A stretch of 44,299 nt of DNA from Chlamydiota bacterium (lineage in GTDB: Bacteria > Chlamydiota > Chlamydiia > Chlamydiales > SM23-39). Shown here piece by piece: positions 16,557 to 23,632 of this stretch; the first letter of the stretch is position 1, and each line of letters starts with the position of its first letter. Under the pieces are notes generated by a model. It searched no databases, had not been told where the DNA came from, and worked only from the letters and a program-made list of their open reading frames with translations. The translations under genes were made by a program, and so were the position numbers. The DNA is taken from positions 1-44,299 of the forward strand of contig DAHXLK010000039.1 in NCBI GenBank assembly GCA_027366035.1. The letters are read 5' to 3'.

Positions 16557-17389
16557 TTTTCTCCTTGATAATGATATACCGATAAACAAGTGGATTTTTC
16601 TTTTAATTCCAGTAGATTAAAAGATCCTCTACTTTTTAGACTAACGCTTCCGCTATCGAGGATAATAGGAAGGTTGGCCTCTCTTAAGTCTGCGATACAG
16701 TGGCGGTGAGTATGGCCATGCAAGTAGAAAACCACCTGCGGGTAATTTTTTAAAAGATTATGGAGGGCCATCCCCCGCTGTAAGATGTTTTTGGACCTGT
16801 CGAAAGGAAAAAAGGGGAAATGGTTTAAAAAAAGGACCTTTTTCCCTTTAGGAAGATTTTTTAGTACCTTTTGCAAATCCTTTTCTAAATCTTTTGAAAA
16901 TAACCCTCTCGATGAAACCAGACTCGTCGGAATCGCCGTATCGATAGCTAGGTACCACCAGGTATCATTCAAAGGGCGGAGTTCGATCTTATCCTCCTGC
17001 AGAGTCAGCTTTTCCAAAGAGGTAGTAGGAGGGTAAAGGGGGGTATTAGAAAAAAATTGGTAAAAGAGCTTTTTTCGGTAGCCTCGTTTCGTGTAATGAT
17101 CATGGTTGCCGGGGATTACTATTTTGTTTATTTTTAGTGAGTTAAGAAATTCTTCTCCCTCTTCAAACTCGATGTCCCTACCCGTAGTAGAAAGGTCGCC
17201 GGTAATGAGGATTACATTGACTTTAAGTTTTTCAAAAAGGGATGGCAAGGGGGCTAATAGAGCGGTTTGGTGTTGTTTTCTCCGAAACAAGATGAGGTTG
17301 GCATTTCCGACCCACCGTTTAGATAAGAATTGCAGCGGCGAATAGGTAATTTTAGCAAAATGCAGATCCGATAGGTGGGCAATTTTCAA
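16526..17389 (-). CDS. Calcineurin-like metallophosphoesterase
   Basis: The binuclear-metal phosphoesterase motifs are all present: DLHF at the N-terminus (SDLHFAK), GDLS, GNHDHY, a later NHFPFF segment, and HGHTHRH near the C-terminus. The 287-residue length fits the class III phosphoesterase group. The start is a TTG at 17389 that places MKIAHLSDLHF exactly at the N-terminus and overlaps the upstream ORF's TGA as TTGA. From memory a calcineurin-like phosphoesterase (CT754) also sits beside groEL3 in C. trachomatis, so this is a conserved neighbourhood. The substrate is unknown. Confidence 0.88.
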   Translation of the reverse strand: MKIAHLSDLHFAKITYSPLQFLSKRWVGNANLILFRRKQHQTALLAPLPSLFEKLKVNVILITGDLSTTGRDIEFEEGEEFLNSLKINKIVIPGNHDHYTKRGYRKKLFYQFFSNTPLYPPTTSLEKLTLQEDKIELRPLNDTWWYLAIDTAIPTSLVSSRGLFSKDLEKDLQKVLKNLPKGKKVLFLNHFPFFPFDRSKNILQRGMALHNLLKNYPQVVFYLHGHTHRHCIADLREANLPIILDSGSVSLKSRGSFNLLELKEKSTCLSVYHYQGEKWEKKREKKF

Positions 17390-17688
17390 AATCTTGAAGG
17401 TGGTGTATGTTTTTTATCAGCGGGAGATGGGTTATGGGGTCTATCTCGTGTTTGAGGGGTCCTGTGTTTGTGTAAGAGATTTTTTTCTTCGGAATCTTTG
17501 GGGAGGCAGATTCGATTCCATTTTTCTTGCCTTTGGACTTGTTTTTTTTTCTTTTTAGCCGCTTGTATAGAGGGGGATTTTCGAAAAGCCTCATCAAAAA
17601 CCTTTTCCTCCCCTTCTTCCCTATGGGCAGAGTGTTCTATTTGCCTATTGAACTTCTTCCTATGAAGGGGTAAGCGTTTCATCGGCAC
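17386..17688 (-). CDS. Small, very basic hypothetical protein (100 aa)
   Basis: This ORF fills the 309-base gap between the GT9 gene and the phosphoesterase. It starts 9 bases after the GT9 stop and overlaps the next start by 4 bases, which is the main reason to believe it is coding. The product is rich in Lys, Arg, His and Pro, with a run of five lysines and a disordered Pro/His-rich tail, and it has no hydrophobic core. It could bind nucleic acid, or be a ribosome-associated or secreted basic protein. I recognise no family, and it may not be translated. An internal ATG at codon 3 is an alternative start. Confidence 0.45.
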   Translation of the reverse strand: MPMKRLPLHRKKFNRQIEHSAHREEGEEKVFDEAFRKSPSIQAAKKKKKQVQRQEKWNRICLPKDSEEKNLLHKHRTPQTRDRPHNPSPADKKHTPPSRF

Positions 17689-17697
17689 CTCTATGGG

Positions 17698-18630
17698 TTA
17701 TTCTAGCGTAGCGTTCATTATCTTAGCAAAAGTTTTTACTACCCTTTTGGCAGAGATAAAAGATTGCCAGTGACGCCTCCTTATTTTAAGGCGTTTAGGA
17801 ATCCAAGATGGGGGGGTTATCAGATAACTTTTCCTCCATCCCGGCTGCCAATGTTGTAAATTTTTTTCTCCTGAAGCGATGGTCAACTGTGGTAGGCCGA
17901 GTAAGGAGGCTAGATGTCCCGGACCAGAATCGCCACCGATAAAATAGCCGGACTCATAGATGAGTGCAGCAAGATCGGAGACGGTGGGAAGGACGGGGAT
18001 TGAAAATCCGTGATCTTGAAGGAAGAGCCAGTTAACCCTTTCTTCCGGGTGGAGGGCAAAGACAGGATGTTTGTGCAAAAAAAAGAGCTTTCTGGCAAGA
18101 GATAGAAACCGTTTTGGCTTCCAGTTTTTTTCTTGAGAAGAGCTCGTGGGATGTAAAACAACCCGGTTAGGATATTTTTTGAAAACTAGCCCTTGTGGAG
18201 GGGTTAATCCGGTTTCTTTTGAAGGAGCAGGAAGGTGGAGGAGCGACTGGATAGAGATGGCTACATTGTCAGCCATCGGTTTTGTCTCATCGAAGGGAAA
18301 GTCGTTCCCTAAAAGGAGGGGGGGGTGTTTCCCCGACGTATAGCGGTTATAAAAGAGGAGGAGATCTTTTCCCCTTTTTCGTAAAGAGAAGATCTCTTTG
18401 GACCTTTGGGTATTGTCATATTGTAAAAGGAGAGTATCGAACTCTAGTAGCTCGTCGACGGAAGAGGGGTGATTTTTAAGGAGAATCGAAGGTAGCCACA
18501 AAGAAAAAGAGGCTAACGGGGTTGAAAATAGGGTAACTGCATAGCTAGCAAGATGATACCGGTGGGCAGCTATCAACAGGGTCAAAGCATCTCCTAACCC
18601 TGCGGCAGCTATAATCCCTATTTTTTTCAA
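17698..18630 (-). CDS. Glycosyltransferase family 9 (heptosyltransferase-like)
   Basis: GT9 enzymes transfer heptose or related sugars to the lipopolysaccharide core at the inner face of the membrane. The 310-residue protein begins with the N-terminal Rossmann loop KIGIIAAAGLGDALTLL. In the second domain it has VVLHPTSSSQEKNWKPKRF and the donor-site motif FIGGDSGPGHLASLLGLP. These match the GT-B fold of WaaC/WaaF-type enzymes. The start overlaps the 3' end of the groEL paralog by 4 bases. Which sugar is transferred is unknown. Confidence 0.82.
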   Translation of the reverse strand: MKKIGIIAAAGLGDALTLLIAAHRYHLASYAVTLFSTPLASFSLWLPSILLKNHPSSVDELLEFDTLLLQYDNTQRSKEIFSLRKRGKDLLLFYNRYTSGKHPPLLLGNDFPFDETKPMADNVAISIQSLLHLPAPSKETGLTPPQGLVFKKYPNRVVLHPTSSSQEKNWKPKRFLSLARKLFFLHKHPVFALHPEERVNWLFLQDHGFSIPVLPTVSDLAALIYESGYFIGGDSGPGHLASLLGLPQLTIASGEKNLQHWQPGWRKSYLITPPSWIPKRLKIRRRHWQSFISAKRVVKTFAKIMNATLE

Positions 18631-20222
18631 TTCTCTTCTTCTTTGGCATTGACAATGAGAGCTTCCGATAGAAGGACTAGCCCTGCCATCGACACTGCAT
18701 GCAAAAGGCTATTTTTTACCACTTTTGTGGCATCGACAACTCCTGCGACTAAAAGGTCTTCTATAGTTTCTGTCATAACATTAAACCCAATTGCCCCCTT
18801 TTTAGAGGAAAGGATTTTATCGAGAAGTAGCGAGCTATCTTGTCCGGCATTGGCAACGATTTGTTTAAAAGGGGCATAGCAAGCTTGTAAAAGGATATCG
18901 GCCCCTACTGCTTCTTCTTTTTCTAGTTTTAGTTTTCCAAGTGTATGTGCTGCGCGTAAAAGGGCGATACCCCCTCCGGGGACTATCCCTTGCTCTAGGG
19001 CTGCTTTGGTAGAGTGTAAACTATCTTGAAAGAGCTGTTTTTTTTGTTTCATCTCCGGTTCGGTTTGGGCCCCTACCCGGATTACGGCAACTCCTCCTTG
19101 GAGTTTAGCTAGCCTTTCTTGGAGCTTTTCTTTGTCATAGGAACCGGTAGCTTGCTTCATCTCTTCTTTTATTTGTAGGACTCTATCATAAATCTCTTGC
19201 TTATTCCCTTTTCCTTGAATGATGGTCGTTTGATCTTTGGTTAAAATAATTTTTTCGGCGCTCCCTAAAAGGTCGATTGTAGCTTCTCTTAGATTTATCC
19301 CTGTCTCTTCAGTAAGGACCGCTGCTCCCGTAAGTGTGGCAATATCTTCAAGTAGAGATTTTCTGTTGTCGCCAAAACCCGGGGCTTTTATAGCAGAAAC
19401 TTTGAGGGTCCCTTTTAGCTTGTTGACAACGAGAGTGGAAAGGGCGTCTCCTTCGATATCCTCGGCAAGTATGCATAGCTCTTTTCCTGTAGTAGCTATC
19501 TCTTGTAGGATGGGGAGGATTTCCTGGATGCCGGAGATTTTTTTATCGGTTATCAAGATAAGGGGATGGAGCATCTCAGTTTGTAATGTCTCTGCATTGG
19601 TTGCAAAGTAGGGGCTGATATAGCCACGATCTAACTGCATCCCTTCAACGATCTCTAGTAAGGTTTCCGTCTTCTTCCCTTCTTCGATCAGGATCACCCC
19701 ATTTTTCCCTACTTTTTTGAGCCCTTCACAAATTACGGCACCTACTTCCTCATTTCCTGAGGCTGAGACAGTGGCCGTATTTTGAATCTCTTTGTCTTCT
19801 TGGATGGGACAGGCCATTTTATCTAGCTCTTTCAAAAGCTTTTCTAGAGCCTTGTCCATCCCTTTTTTGAGCAAGATGGGGCTGGTTCCCGATGTGATGT
19901 TTTTCATCCCATTTTGGACCAAAGAGCGGAGGAGCAAAATGCCGGTAGTAGAGCCATCTCCCGATTCTTCTTTAATTTTATTTGCCATCTCTTTGGCAAG
20001 TTGAATGCCTATATTGGAAAAAGTATCCTTAAGTTCGATACCATCGATAATACTTTTGCCGTCATTGGTGATTTTAGGAGGGCCCCAAGGAGATTGCAAC
20101 CCCACATTTCTCCCCTTTGGCCCGAGGGTGATGGCCACTACATCTGCTAAGGTATCGATCCCCTTTTTTAATTTTCCCCTGGCATTTTCTTCAAAAATAA
20201 TTTCTTTTGGTTGTGTGGACAT
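18627..20222 (-). CDS. groEL3: Divergent GroEL-like chaperonin paralog (GroEL3-like)
   Basis: The 531-residue protein aligns along its whole length with Hsp60. ATPase residues are kept: the ITNDG aspartate (54), GDGSTTG (Asp89, with Ser for the usual Thr), and the aspartate in FQDSLHSTKAA. PGGGIALLRA and GFGDNRKSLLEDIATLTG are also recognisable. The C-terminal Gly-Met tail of housekeeping GroEL is absent; it ends in NAKEEEN. No groES is adjacent and I see no CIRCE operator. Location beside the phosphoesterase and upstream of murF matches C. trachomatis groEL3 (CT755) from memory. A clear AAGGAG precedes the ATG. Client proteins and partner co-chaperonin are unknown. Confidence 0.9.
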   Translation of the reverse strand: MSTQPKEIIFEENARGKLKKGIDTLADVVAITLGPKGRNVGLQSPWGPPKITNDGKSIIDGIELKDTFSNIGIQLAKEMANKIKEESGDGSTTGILLLRSLVQNGMKNITSGTSPILLKKGMDKALEKLLKELDKMACPIQEDKEIQNTATVSASGNEEVGAVICEGLKKVGKNGVILIEEGKKTETLLEIVEGMQLDRGYISPYFATNAETLQTEMLHPLILITDKKISGIQEILPILQEIATTGKELCILAEDIEGDALSTLVVNKLKGTLKVSAIKAPGFGDNRKSLLEDIATLTGAAVLTEETGINLREATIDLLGSAEKIILTKDQTTIIQGKGNKQEIYDRVLQIKEEMKQATGSYDKEKLQERLAKLQGGVAVIRVGAQTEPEMKQKKQLFQDSLHSTKAALEQGIVPGGGIALLRAAHTLGKLKLEKEEAVGADILLQACYAPFKQIVANAGQDSSLLLDKILSSKKGAIGFNVMTETIEDLLVAGVVDATKVVKNSLLHAVSMAGLVLLSEALIVNAKEEEN

Positions 20223-20352
20223 AGTTGGCTCCTTATTTCAAGGTTTTGAATTATTTTCTATTTTTCCCTTTTTTTTCAAGAACGATAGATTAGGGTGAGA
20301 GAAAATGATGAGCTTCCTAAAATAGAGCTAGCAGATCTCTCTAGAGAATTTT

Positions 20353-20796
20353 TCAGCAATCCCCGCGACGCCCACTACGAGGCTCATGAGATCTTCGTGG
20401 TGGTTTTGCCTCATGTTTCACTGTATTGTCAAGGATTCGTAATGCATGAAATTGTGTAGCTGTATCGTCGTCAATGATCCCAAGTGCCGCCGCTTGGGCA
20501 ATCTGACGGTAAAAAGTGGTCTCCCATGTTCCGGTTTGATCGGATAGCCATTCATGCTTTCTATTTGCTTCGATTGCAATGACATCTTGCACTCTTTTTC
20601 TTGTGGTATGCCATCTGTCCATTAGGCTCTGTATTACCTCTAATGCATTTTGGTTTGTTACGTTTAGCTGTCTTCTTAGTAATTGATTGTTTAAATCATT
20701 TTGACAATGTTCTTGACTCCAGACGCCGCGTATGCGATTACCTGCGCTGTCATATACATGATTTCCTACAGGTTGAAAGGGTCCAATTCCACTCAT
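20353..20796 (-). CDS. Hypothetical protein (147 aa), accessory
   Basis: The start is well supported: AAGGAG lies 6 bases before the ATG at 20796. The N-terminus (FQPVGNHVYDSAGNRIRGVW) resembles a short repeat-like or secreted-protein segment. The middle is helical and polar (residues ~30-115), and the C-terminus is Arg/Pro-rich. There is no signal peptide or membrane segment. I recognise no family. It lies in an accessory stretch that interrupts what is, from memory, a groEL3-murF junction in Chlamydiaceae, so it may be lineage-specific; an effector role would be speculation. Confidence 0.6.
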   Translation of the reverse strand: MSGIGPFQPVGNHVYDSAGNRIRGVWSQEHCQNDLNNQLLRRQLNVTNQNALEVIQSLMDRWHTTRKRVQDVIAIEANRKHEWLSDQTGTWETTFYRQIAQAAALGIIDDDTATQFHALRILDNTVKHEAKPPRRSHEPRSGRRGDC

Positions 20797-20951
20797 TATT
20801 TCTCCTTAAATATAGGTTGTTTATTAGTCAATTAAGTCGATTCACAACTATCCGCTGATCCGGGTAATTGGTCGGCAAATGGCATTGATTTTAGTAGAGA
20901 AGGGGTGAAAAAACAATAGTTTTTTTTGTACATGCGCTTTTTCTCCTTTTT

Positions 20952-21118
20952 GGAACTGTTGAGGTCTCCAGTTTGGTTAAAATTTTACCCTTGCTTCCCC
21001 CGATTTGATCTTTTTAAAAGTGCCTATACCTTAGTAGGATATGGAACTTTCAAAAAAATCAAACCGGCTAAAGCAAGGCTCAAATTTTAACGAAAAAGCT
21101 AAAGATTTCAACAGTCCC
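20952..21118. repeat. Palindromic MITE-like element, family A, copy 2
   Basis: This 167-base copy begins GGAACTGTTGAGGTCTCC and ends ATTTCAACAGTCCC. It shares the interior with the other copies (AAAATTTTACCCTTGCTTCC and the AAAGTG...CACTTT-like centre). I see no clear target duplication. The ~400-base interval from 20797 to 21194 holds nothing else that I can identify. The element ends 77 bases from the rsmI stop. Confidence 0.75.
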
Positions 21119-21194
21119 TTGGTATAAAAAAAAGGTGGCAATATCAGCTAAAGACTGAAGGAATTTTTCAACACAGCCGTATTTAAAATCAGAG

Positions 21195-21992
21195 CTACTG
21201 AATTTTAACATTCTTATTTACATCCCGATAGATAGAAGACTTTGCTGTGCGTAACAATTTTGCCCCTAGCTTAATCGCCTCTTTTTGCGATAAGCCATAT
21301 TCTTCTTGCAGTAAAGGTATGAGGAGATAGAGAGGCAACTCTTCTTTCTTCCCCCCCTCTATAAGCAGGACAATTTCCCCTTTGGGAGGATGGGCTTGAT
21401 AGTAGGAGAGTAGTTCTTTGCCCGATCCTACCTTTCGTTCCTCATGAATTTTAGTAAGCTCTCTCATGACGGCAATTTTTGTAGTGGGCATCTCTTTAAG
21501 GACTTCTATCAGGTCCCTAGCCGGAAGGAGGAAGATAGAGATTCCTTGAAAAAAAAGGGCTTTTTTCAGAGCTTGTTGTCTCTTTTTTACAGGGAGAAAG
21601 CCGCAGCATTGAAATCTCTCTTTATTTAATCCCGAAAGGACTAGAGCTTGTATATAGCTACAGGGGCCGGGCAAAGCAGTTACTTGTAATCCTAAATCGA
21701 GGGCTTTTTGAACTAGCTTTTCCCCCGGGTCGGAGATGGTGGGGGTTCCGGCATCGGAGGTGAGGGCGATTTTTTTCCCTTCTTGTAAGTCTTGTAAAAC
21801 TTTTTCCTCCCTCTTTTTTTCATTGAAAGTATGAAAGCTAATCAGAGGTTTTTGGATCCGGTAATGATCGAGCAAGATTTTACAGCGTCTCGTATCCTCG
21901 CATAGGATATAGTCACAGCTTCGGAGAGTTTCCAAAGCGCGGAGGGTGATATCTCCCAAATTACCTATGGGCGTCGCAAGTATATATAACAT
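21195..21992 (-). CDS. rsmI: 16S rRNA (cytidine-1402-2'-O)-methyltransferase RsmI
   Basis: RsmI methylates the ribose of C1402 in the decoding centre of 16S rRNA using S-adenosylmethionine. The protein starts with the tetrapyrrole-methylase-fold signature MLYILATPIGNLGDITLRAL. It contains CEDTRRCKILL, the SAM-site motif TSDAGTPTISDPG, and LPGPCS. The 265-residue length is close to the family's usual ~280. It stands alone on the minus strand between two palindromic elements. Confidence 0.95.
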   Translation of the reverse strand: MLYILATPIGNLGDITLRALETLRSCDYILCEDTRRCKILLDHYRIQKPLISFHTFNEKKREEKVLQDLQEGKKIALTSDAGTPTISDPGEKLVQKALDLGLQVTALPGPCSYIQALVLSGLNKERFQCCGFLPVKKRQQALKKALFFQGISIFLLPARDLIEVLKEMPTTKIAVMRELTKIHEERKVGSGKELLSYYQAHPPKGEIVLLIEGGKKEELPLYLLIPLLQEEYGLSQKEAIKLGAKLLRTAKSSIYRDVNKNVKIQ

Positions 21993-22028
21993 GGATATCC
22001 GTCAGCTTGCATGGGACAAATAGAACGT

Positions 22029-22199
22029 TAGACCTCTTGCGTAACCAAGCTTCTGTCGATTTTTGGGTTCTTTTGAGCCGAGTTTTGCTTCTTTTCGTAG
22101 GGGTTGTATTACATTTCGTATACTACCCCTGCAAAAGAAGCAAAAATCGGCCAAAATAATCCCCAAAAGCGACGAAGCCTTGGTTACGCAAGAGGTCTA
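22029..22199. repeat. Palindromic MITE-like element, family B
   Basis: This 171-base element has near-perfect terminal inverted repeats starting TAGACCTCTTGCGTAACCAA. Its arms stay complementary to the centre (GTAGGGGTTGTAT facing TATACTACCCCTGC). The outermost TA on each side may be a TA target duplication. It lies 2 bases beyond the 3' end of tRNA-Cys, so its hairpin would be copied directly after the tRNA. No transposase is present. Confidence 0.8.
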
Positions 22200-22201
22200 T
22201 T

Positions 22202-22272
22202 AGGTGGCACTCAGATTTGAACTGAGGATGGGAGCTTTGCAGGCTCCTGCCTTACCGCTTGGCTATACCACC
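22202..22272 (-). tRNA. tRNA-Cys (GCA)
   Basis: On the minus strand the sequence folds as a standard cloverleaf. The acceptor GGTGGTA pairs with TGCCACC and the discriminator is U73, as expected for tRNA-Cys. The anticodon arm GGAGC-CTGCAAA-GCTCC has anticodon GCA, and the T-arm contains TTCAAAT. CCA is not encoded. Its promoter must lie within the 5' region of the divergent murF. Confidence 0.95.
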
Positions 22273-22285
22273 GAAAATGTGGCAT

Positions 22286-22315
22286 ATTATGCGACAAAAA
22301 AAGATAATGCTGCAA
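22286..22315 (-). promoter_or_regulatory. Candidate promoter of tRNA-Cys
   Basis: On the minus strand, TTGCAG (22315-22310) and CATAAT (22291-22286) are separated by 18 bases. The -10 box lies 13 bases upstream of the tRNA 5' end, a good geometry. The site overlaps the region where murF translation may start. Confidence 0.45.
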
Positions 22316-23632
22316 GTAGGGAACTGTCACAAAAAGAAAATTGTTGGCAGCCTCCTCTTGGAGGCCGATTATTTTAGTAAGCGCATGACATTATCAGTTT
22401 CAGGATACGCAATAGATAGTAGAGAGGTAAAACCGGGAGAGCTCTTTTTTGCCCTTCGAGGGAGTAAATTAGATGGACATATCTTTTTACGCCAAGTGGC
22501 GGCCGGAGGGGCAAAGGGGGCCGTTGTAGAGAAGGGGTATAGAGGGGAAGATTTTGGCCTTACCTTGATCCGAGTAGAGGATCCCCTTTTTTACCTGCAA
22601 GAGCTTGCCAAAAACCACTTAGCCAAGATGGGAGCGAAAGTAATCGGCATCACCGGCTCGGTTGGGAAAACGACAACGAAAGAGTTTGCCTGGCAGCTTC
22701 TTCATCAAAAATATAGGGTTGGCAAAACCCCTTTGAACAAGAATACGAAAATTAGCCTTCCTTTAAGTATCCTTTCTTTTACCGGAAAGGAAGAGGTGGT
22801 CATTTTAGAGATGGGGATGACCGAAAAGGGAGATTTGGCCCGCTTGGTGACGATCGCTCCTTTAGATATTGCCCTCATCACCCATATATCGCTTGCTCAT
22901 GTCGAGTTTTTTTCGAAGGGACTTATGGGAATTGCCGAAGGAAAGATGGAGATTTTTTCTCACCCTAAAACAGAGTTGGCTCTTATACCTTTTGAAATTG
23001 GTTTTGAGGACATTTTAAGTCGTTATCCTCTAAAGAAAAAAAGATTTTCTACGAAGGATAAACGGGCCGATTTTTATCTTAGAAAAAAGGGGAGGGGTTT
23101 TGTCATTTATGAAGGGGAGCTTGTCTCGCCTTTACTCTTTTTTCCTTTTAAAGAGAGTCATTTGCTTGAAGACGCTATGGCCGCTATTTCTATAGCGAGA
23201 TCGGTAGGGATGAGCTATCCGGAAATTGCCGAATCCCTTCCGTATCTGAAAACACCCCCTGACCGTTTTGAAAAATTTGAAAAAGAGGGGATCCTTTTTA
23301 TCAATGATACCTACAATGCTAGCCCTGCTTCTATGCGAGCTGCTATCACGAATCTCCCCAAAAATAGGGGAAAGATTATCCTAGTATTAGGAGAGATGAA
23401 AGAGTTGGGGAGCTTTTCCGATCAGAGCCACCAAGAAATTGGAAAATTAGCCTCTAGTATTGCCGACCGGGTTTATACTTTGGGAGGAGGGGATTACCGG
23501 GTGGGAAAGTCGTTTCAAAATCACGAAGAGTTAGCTGCCTCTTTGAAAAATGAAATAAAAAAAGGGGATGTGGTATTGATAAAAGGGTCGAGATCAATGC
23601 AAATGGAAAAGGTTCTCCGGTGCTTTTATTAA
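22307..23632 (+). CDS. murF: UDP-N-acetylmuramoyl-tripeptide--D-alanyl-D-alanine ligase MurF
   Basis: MurF adds D-Ala-D-Ala to UDP-MurNAc-tripeptide in the cytoplasm, completing the pentapeptide. Motifs are IDSREVKPGELFFALRG, the ATP loop GITGSVGKTTTKE, NKNTKISLPL, EMGMTEKGDL, and NDTYNASPASMRAA. The frame is open back to 22259, but that overlaps tRNA-Cys. I chose the ATG at 22307 because family-like sequence (KIVGSLLLEADYF) begins soon after it. ATGs at 22277, 22289 and 22385 are alternatives and none has a strong ribosome binding site. It heads the peptidoglycan cluster and overlaps mraY by 13 bases. Confidence 0.93.
   Translation: MLQVGNCHKKKIVGSLLLEADYFSKRMTLSVSGYAIDSREVKPGELFFALRGSKLDGHIFLRQVAAGGAKGAVVEKGYRGEDFGLTLIRVEDPLFYLQELAKNHLAKMGAKVIGITGSVGKTTTKEFAWQLLHQKYRVGKTPLNKNTKISLPLSILSFTGKEEVVILEMGMTEKGDLARLVTIAPLDIALITHISLAHVEFFSKGLMGIAEGKMEIFSHPKTELALIPFEIGFEDILSRYPLKKKRFSTKDKRADFYLRKKGRGFVIYEGELVSPLLFFPFKESHLLEDAMAAISIARSVGMSYPEIAESLPYLKTPPDRFEKFEKEGILFINDTYNASPASMRAAITNLPKNRGKIILVLGEMKELGSFSDQSHQEIGKLASSIADRVYTLGGGDYRVGKSFQNHEELAASLKNEIKKGDVVLIKGSRSMQMEKVLRCFY

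Noticed and set aside
17352..17597. 81-codon minus-strand ORF overlapping the small basic protein
   Set aside because: It is in another frame of the same low-complexity stretch, overlaps the phosphoesterase start, and fits the operon spacing less well.
20223..20300. CIRCE heat-shock operator upstream of the groEL paralog
   Set aside because: I looked for TTAGCACTC-N9-GAGTGCTAA on both strands and found nothing resembling it.
22259..22306. Upstream TTG start of murF
   Set aside because: It would overlap the 5' end of tRNA-Cys by 14 bases on the opposite strand, and the added residues show no family similarity.
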